57,187 nt of DNA. It comes from G020354785 sp964461435 (GTDB lineage: Bacteria; Bacteroidota; Bacteroidia; Bacteroidales; UBA10428). The notes below the pieces were generated by a model. It made no database searches. It saw only the letters and a list, made by a program, of their open reading frames with translations, and was not told the origin of the DNA. The DNA is taken from NCBI GenBank assembly GCA_964461435.1, contig CAYWUI010000018.1:1-57187 (forward strand). Reading direction: 5' to 3'. Below are positions 53,763 through 57,187 of the stretch, piece after piece. A program made the translations under genes and the position numbers. How positions within the stretch are numbered: the first letter of the stretch is position 1; every line of letters starts with the position of its first letter.

Positions 53763-54059
53763 GGCCTTTTACTGGCATTTCTGGTCGGATTGGTAATAAT
53801 AGGAGGTCTTAAAAGTATAGCCCGTGTTACGGGAAAAATAGTTCCCTTTATGGCATTTTATCAGTTGTTTTTCCTGTTTTGTATAGTCATCGGTGCATCG
53901 TCACAACCGGACAATGTGCTAAAATTCTCAGACATGATGATACTTGCCCCTGCATTTCCTAATATCATCGGATTGTATATTCTTGTTCCCGAATTGAAAA
54001 GGGACCTTGATTTATACATTAAGAAAATAAAATCAGGAGTAATTAAAAAATCTAAATAG
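53763..54059 (+). pseudogene. Internally deleted AGCS (alanine/glycine:cation) symporter remnant
   Basis: The frame encodes GLLLAFLVGLVIIGGLKSIA, then RVTGKIVPFMAFYQLFFLF. This is the mid-protein helix and GGxxxIxxVTxxIVPFMA motif of AGCS symporters. It goes straight on to NVLKFSDMMILAPAFPNIIG, their C-terminal helix, and a Lys-rich tail. About 200 residues between are missing, as is all of the N-terminal half, and no start codon fits. In-frame stops lie upstream (53718-53720). No function is expected. Confidence 0.78.
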
Positions 54060-54089
54060 CCTTTTAAATAAAAGAAGACCCATGGCGTT

Positions 54090-55001
54090 ATGCTGAAAAA
54101 CTTTTTGAAAGACTATTTTACTTTTTCGCGAACGGAAAGGAACAGTATTATTATTCTCCTTGCTATCATACTGTTATTAATAATAGGCAATTTAATGTTG
54201 CCCCTGCTCATTAATAACCGGGAATACAATTATAAGGAGTATGAGAGTGAATTGCTTGATTTTGAAAGATCAATTAAATCCCATAACAGCAAAAAACCAA
54301 ATACTGTAAATACAAATAAACAGGAAAATAAGGATAATATAAATCAACTTTTCAGGTTTGATCCGAATACAGTCAATGAGAATGAACTGGCTAAACTGGG
54401 ATTTGGTAAACATGTAATTCGCAATATCATAAAATACAGATCTAATGGCGGATTTTTTTACAGGAAGGAAGACTTGCTGAAAATATACGGGATGGACACA
54501 TCCTTTTATAACAGTCTCGTTACCTGTATATATGTTGAAAGGGGCGGATTACAAGAATTGCCTGAAGAAAAAAATAATAATTATAATGCAATTGATGATC
54601 ATGAATTAATAAATATAAACAGGGCGGATACAAGTTTGTTAACCGGGTCTTTGGGACTGGAAAGGAAATTGTCGGAGAGGACAATCAGATACAGGAATTT
54701 GCTGGGCGGGTATTCAGATAAAAGTCAATTTAATGAGATATATGGGATTACAAAAGCACAATGCGGCTTGCTGGCAGCAAATGTATTTATTGATACTACT
54801 TTAATAAGAAAAATAAATATTAATCATGTAAATGAACAAAACCTGGCTAAACATCCCTATTTAAATGATTATTATGCAAAGGCCATTACAAAGTACAAAG
54901 AATATGCAGGTGAAATAAAGAAGATTAATGAACTGTCAGTCAACAATATACTTCCTGAAAGAATTTACTTGCGGATCAGACCTTATTTATCGGTTAATTA
55001 A
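54090..55001 (+). CDS. Helix-hairpin-helix domain membrane protein (ComEA-like)
   Basis: The 303-residue protein has an N-terminal membrane anchor (about residues 18-38). Two or three helix-hairpin-helix modules follow: FDPNTVNENELAKLGFGKHV with KYRSNGGFFYRKEDLLKIYG, then NINRADTSLLTGSLGLERKL with YRNLLGGYSDKSQFNEIYGI. A third NINHVNEQNLAKHPYLNDYY is near the end. Such modules bind DNA backbone, and ComEA-like proteins take up DNA in other bacteria. Its role here is unproven. It is alone upstream of the rpsU group. Confidence 0.8.
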   Translation: MLKNFLKDYFTFSRTERNSIIILLAIILLLIIGNLMLPLLINNREYNYKEYESELLDFERSIKSHNSKKPNTVNTNKQENKDNINQLFRFDPNTVNENELAKLGFGKHVIRNIIKYRSNGGFFYRKEDLLKIYGMDTSFYNSLVTCIYVERGGLQELPEEKNNNYNAIDDHELININRADTSLLTGSLGLERKLSERTIRYRNLLGGYSDKSQFNEIYGITKAQCGLLAANVFIDTTLIRKININHVNEQNLAKHPYLNDYYAKAITKYKEYAGEIKKINELSVNNILPERIYLRIRPYLSVN

Positions 55002-55207
55002 AATTTATTTTATATATTCTGGTGTATTTTAGCAATTTTTTAGCTAAATTTATTAGAAAATTAGTCAGCTTTTGTGCAATTTAAATTTTGTCTGTTTTAA
55101 GATTTTGAAATTAGAATCCTGTTATCCTGTATTTTTTATTTGTTAAGATAAATTTGGCAGAAATCTTTTTATGTAATAAATTTGCGGCTCATTTAAAAAT
55201 ACAGTTT
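55002..55207 (+). promoter_or_regulatory. Intergenic region with rpsU promoter
   Basis: TTTG (55153-55156) and TAAATTTG (55177-55184) are 20 bp apart, a Bacteroidota promoter. The transcript would begin near 55191, so the rpsU start must be after that. The rest of the gap is AT-rich with no recognised feature. Confidence 0.6.
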
Positions 55208-55399
55208 ATGATCGTAGTTCCTATAAAAGAAGGTGAAAACATAGAAAGAGCATTAAAAAAGTTCAAAAGAAAATTTGAAAAGACTGGCATAGTAAAGCAG
55301 CTACGTGCACGGCAGGCATTTAAAAAGCCTTCGGAAAGAAAACGCGATGTTGTAAAGCGGGCAATCTATATTCAAAAATTGCAGCAGGAAGAAGAATAG
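55208..55399 (+). CDS. rpsU: 30S ribosomal protein S21
   Basis: The 63-residue basic protein (IVVPIKEGENIERALKKFKR, then KFEKTGIVKQLRARQAFKK) is S21 of the small subunit, near the anti-Shine-Dalgarno region. A frame start at 55154 exists but lies within the promoter; ATG at 55208 is right. It is the first gene before xerC-like and hpf, a conserved Bacteroidota order leading to the tRNA-tuf region. Confidence 0.95.
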   Translation: MIVVPIKEGENIERALKKFKRKFEKTGIVKQLRARQAFKKPSERKRDVVKRAIYIQKLQQEEE

Positions 55400-55478
55400 C
55401 CTTATACGAATAACAGGAATAACTCAAAATCTTTTTTTAAGCATCGGATGGAATTTAGAGAAGTATATCCAATGATGT

Positions 55479-56366
55479 ATGAATCATAAAGAATCATTTC
55501 TGAAGTATTTACAGTACGAAAAACGATATTCTCCTCACACAATAAGATCTTACCTGGATGATATAGAACAGTTTATGTCTTTCTCTGATTTTAATGATAA
55601 AAACTTTAAGCCGGGTAATGTTGATCATAAGAAGATAAGAAGCTGGATTGTCGATTTGGTTAATAACAATATTTCTATTCGTTCAGTCAGAAGGAAAATA
55701 TCCACATTAAAGTCATTCTATAAATATTTATTAAGGGAGGGTCATGTTAGTTATAATCCGGTCGAAAAGATCCTGACGCCCAGGGCAGATAATAAACTGC
55801 CGGCATTTATCAATAAAAAACATATGGATATATTGCTCGATGAAATTGATTTTGGAAATGATTTTAAGGGTATAAGAAATAAATTAATCATTGAGATGTT
55901 TTATAACACGGGAATCAGGGTGAGTGAGCTTATAAACCTGAAAATAAACAGCATAAATATTGAAGAGCTTAAATTGAAGGTCACAGGCAAGAGAAACAAG
56001 GAAAGAATTATACCGTTTACCCGTGTCTTCAGAGACTCCTTGCAGAAATATCTCGATATAAGGCTGGAGAAGTACAGGTCTGGCGGTGATGATTTTCTTT
56101 TTCTGACAGAGAAGAGCAATAAAATGTATCCTAAGCTTGTCTACAGGATAGTAAACAAATATCTGAATTTAATTACGACTATTGAAAAAAAGAGTCCCCA
56201 TGTTCTTCGTCACACTTTTGCGACACACATGCTGAATGCAGGGGCAGACTTAAATGCCATAAAAGAATTGCTCGGCCACAGTAACCTGGCAGCTACGGAA
56301 ATATATACTCATAATACTTTTGAAAGATTAAAAAAAATATATAAACAAGCTCATCCAAGGGCATAA
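55479..56366 (+). CDS. XerC/XerD-type tyrosine recombinase
   Basis: The 295-residue protein has an N-terminal core-binding domain (FLKYLQYEKRYSPHTIRSYL) and a catalytic domain. The active residues are Arg in YNTGIRVSELINLKI, Lys in the KVTGKRNKERIIPF hairpin, HVLRHTFATHMLNAGADLNA (His and Arg), GHSNLAATEIYTHN with a second His and the Tyr nucleophile. It lies in a conserved chromosomal setting (rpsU to hpf), which fits housekeeping chromosome dimer resolution rather than an integron or mobile element. Confidence 0.9.
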   Translation: MNHKESFLKYLQYEKRYSPHTIRSYLDDIEQFMSFSDFNDKNFKPGNVDHKKIRSWIVDLVNNNISIRSVRRKISTLKSFYKYLLREGHVSYNPVEKILTPRADNKLPAFINKKHMDILLDEIDFGNDFKGIRNKLIIEMFYNTGIRVSELINLKINSINIEELKLKVTGKRNKERIIPFTRVFRDSLQKYLDIRLEKYRSGGDDFLFLTEKSNKMYPKLVYRIVNKYLNLITTIEKKSPHVLRHTFATHMLNAGADLNAIKELLGHSNLAATEIYTHNTFERLKKIYKQAHPRA

Positions 56367-56384
56367 TACAAGGAGGAACGCAAA

Positions 56385-56684
56385 ATGAATATTAAGATTA
56401 ATTCTGTTAAATTTGCTGCGAACAAAAAGCTGGAAGATTTTGTTCATAGTAAAGTAAAAAAGTTAGTTCAGTACTATGATGATATTATCAGTGCGGAAGT
56501 ATTCCTGAAAATTGAAAACAATCAGAATCTTAATAATAAAGTTGCAGAAATTAAACTTGAAATACCTGGTAATGATTTATTTGCAAAAAAACAAAGTAAA
56601 TCATTTGAAGAATCAACCGATAATGCAGTTAATGCTCTTAAACGTCAGATAACCAAACATAAAAATAAACTCAGAAGACTATAA
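56385..56684 (+). CDS. hpf: Ribosome hibernation promoting factor (short HPF / RaiA family)
   Basis: The 99-residue protein matches the ribosome-associated inhibitor fold: MNIKINSVKFAANKKLEDFV, KVKKLVQYYDDIISAEVFLK and VAEIKLEIPGNDLFAKKQSK, then AVNALKRQITKHKNKLRR. It binds the 30S subunit in slow growth and blocks tRNA and mRNA sites. There is no long C-terminal dimerisation domain. It follows the recombinase gene by 18 bp, with an AGGAGG-like stretch before the ATG. Confidence 0.92.
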   Translation: MNIKINSVKFAANKKLEDFVHSKVKKLVQYYDDIISAEVFLKIENNQNLNNKVAEIKLEIPGNDLFAKKQSKSFEESTDNAVNALKRQITKHKNKLRRL

Positions 56685-56713
56685 TTCAACCTTCTAAAAA
56701 ATAAATTAAATAT

Positions 56714-56745
56714 TTTGGGTTATAAGCAAAATATTTATACATTTG
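56714..56745 (+). promoter_or_regulatory. Promoter of the tRNA operon
   Basis: TTTG (56714-56717) and TACATTTG (56738-56745) are 20 bp apart. A leader of about 160 bases would precede the tRNA-Thr. The stretch 56746-56915 shows no other gene. Confidence 0.55.
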
Positions 56746-56915
56746 CCAACCGATTTTTAGAGGTATTAAATGCCGCTAATTTCAAGTATTTTGCATAGGT
56801 AATTGGGATAATCATCATGGCTGGATTAAAGTGTGGGAAGAGTATGTGTTTACAATAAACTTTAATTTGCATGTTTAACAGATATTTTTGCAATATAAAG
56901 GATCTTTGATATTTT

Positions 56916-56989
56916 GCCGATGTAGCTCAGCTGGTCAGAGCAGCTGATTTGTAATCAGCAGGCCGTGGGTTCGAATCCCTCCATCGGCT
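56916..56989 (+). tRNA. tRNA-Thr (anticodon TGT)
   Basis: The 7-bp acceptor stem GCCGATG/CATCGGC closes a full cloverleaf with GCTCAG in the D arm, anticodon stem GCTGA/TCAGC, loop TTTGTAA with TGT at 56950-56952, and GGTTCGAATCC in the T arm. CCA is not encoded. It reads ACA. Confidence 0.95.
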
Positions 56990-56999
56990 CATAAGCTAA

Positions 57000-57082
57000 G
57001 GGGAGATACCAAAGCGGTCAAATGGGGCAGACTGTAAATCTGTTGGCGGATGCCTTCGTAGGTTCGAATCCTGCTCTCCCCA
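57000..57082 (+). tRNA. tRNA-Tyr (anticodon GTA)
   Basis: A class II tRNA of 83 bases with a long variable arm. Acceptor GGGGAGA pairs with TCTCCCC. The anticodon loop CTGTAAA has GTA at 57034-57036, and the T arm has GGTTCGAATCC. CCA is not encoded. Confidence 0.94.
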
Positions 57083-57134
57083 CAAAGAGATTAAAATCTG
57101 GAGATCAGATCATAACCGGAGTAAAGAATATAAT

Positions 57135-57187
57135 GCGGGAGTAGCTCAGCTGGGAGAGCACAACCCTTCCAAGGTTGGGGTCGCGGG
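57135..57187 (+). tRNA. tRNA-Gly (anticodon TCC), cut by window edge
   Basis: The 5' part (GCGGGAGTAGCTCAGCTGGG) and the anticodon arm CAACC-CTTCCAA-GGTTG with TCC at 57168-57170 are visible. The T arm and 3' acceptor half lie beyond the edge. The Thr-Tyr-Gly order is the usual tRNA cluster ahead of tuf in Bacteroidota. Confidence 0.92.

Noticed and set aside
55479..56366. Integrase of a mobile element
   Set aside because: The tyrosine recombinase lies between rpsU and hpf in a conserved housekeeping order with no attachment repeats or cargo, so a Xer role is more likely even though tRNA genes are near.
1..57187. CRISPR array, prophage, IS element or secondary metabolite cluster
   Set aside because: No regularly spaced direct repeats, cas, phage structural, transposase, NRPS or PKS genes are seen on either strand.

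Overview
The window is chromosomal DNA of a low-GC member of the Bacteroidota, probably a Bacteroidales-like anaerobe or facultative anaerobe. The signs are a fused SecDF, the type IX secretion protein PorT, a GWxTD-domain lipoprotein, a secreted protein with the look of a type IX cargo (cut by the left edge), the rpsU-xerC-hpf-tRNA(Thr-Tyr-Gly) order, and several promoters of the Bacteroidota form TTTG-N19/20-TAnnTTTG. Nearly all the DNA is coding. I see no CRISPR array, phage, transposase or insertion sequence.

Layout. 1-8.2 kb (minus strand): a truncated secreted protein, a sodium:solute symporter, a TIGR02757 protein, a LolD-like ABC ATPase, a CaCA-type antiporter, TatA and SecDF. 8.2-15.6 kb: a palindromic element, a MORN/YwqK lipoprotein, a transglutaminase-like protein with a TPR partner, a retropepsin-like protease, an interrupted rlmD, a GWxTD lipoprotein and rlmB. 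15.5-20.4 kb is a nitrogen block: an Lrp/AsnC regulator divergent from an AsnRS-like asparagine synthetase and AsnA, then amt and a P-II gene. 20.4-28.8 kb: a lipoprotein with two sugar-binding-like domains, an ECF sigma factor with a divergent DUF6249 gene and a shared symmetric promoter region, an FKBP lipoprotein, a SPOR-like protein, clpS, nfeD-like and floA genes, and a TPR/OmpA-like lipoprotein. 28.8-34.6 kb: a SpoU methyltransferase, a sucC without sucD, arginine deiminase, a Fer4_19-CDGSH protein, a DUF4294 protein, a VOC protein and a methyltransferase. 34.6-40.3 kb is ilvD-ilvB-ilvN-ilvC behind a leader-peptide attenuator. 40.3-46.9 kb: a rhomboid, a YD-repeat-like protein, two gene remnants, a nitroreductase, an Ldh-type dehydrogenase and a degenerate PurL paralogue. 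46.9-57.2 kb: porT, a SpoU methyltransferase, a BamA/TamA-like protein, class II aldolase, an NSS transporter, an AGCS remnant, an HHH protein, rpsU, xerC-like, hpf and three tRNA genes.

The strongest regulatory find is upstream of ilvD. A 20-codon open frame at 34703-34765 has 12 Ile, Val or Leu codons. It is followed by mutually exclusive hairpins ending in a 13-bp intrinsic terminator, which is the layout of ribosome-mediated transcription attenuation. Two other regulatory regions stand out: paired ECF-type promoters of opposite orientation between DUF6249 and the sigma factor gene, and palindromes placed on both divergent promoters between the Lrp/AsnC regulator and the two-gene asparagine operon.

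Signs of gene decay are local: rlmD has an in-frame TGA and no ATG start, fragments of an FtsX-type permease and of a CBM9-like domain abut near 42.2 kb, and an internally deleted AGCS symporter lies beside tandem repeats near 53.7 kb.
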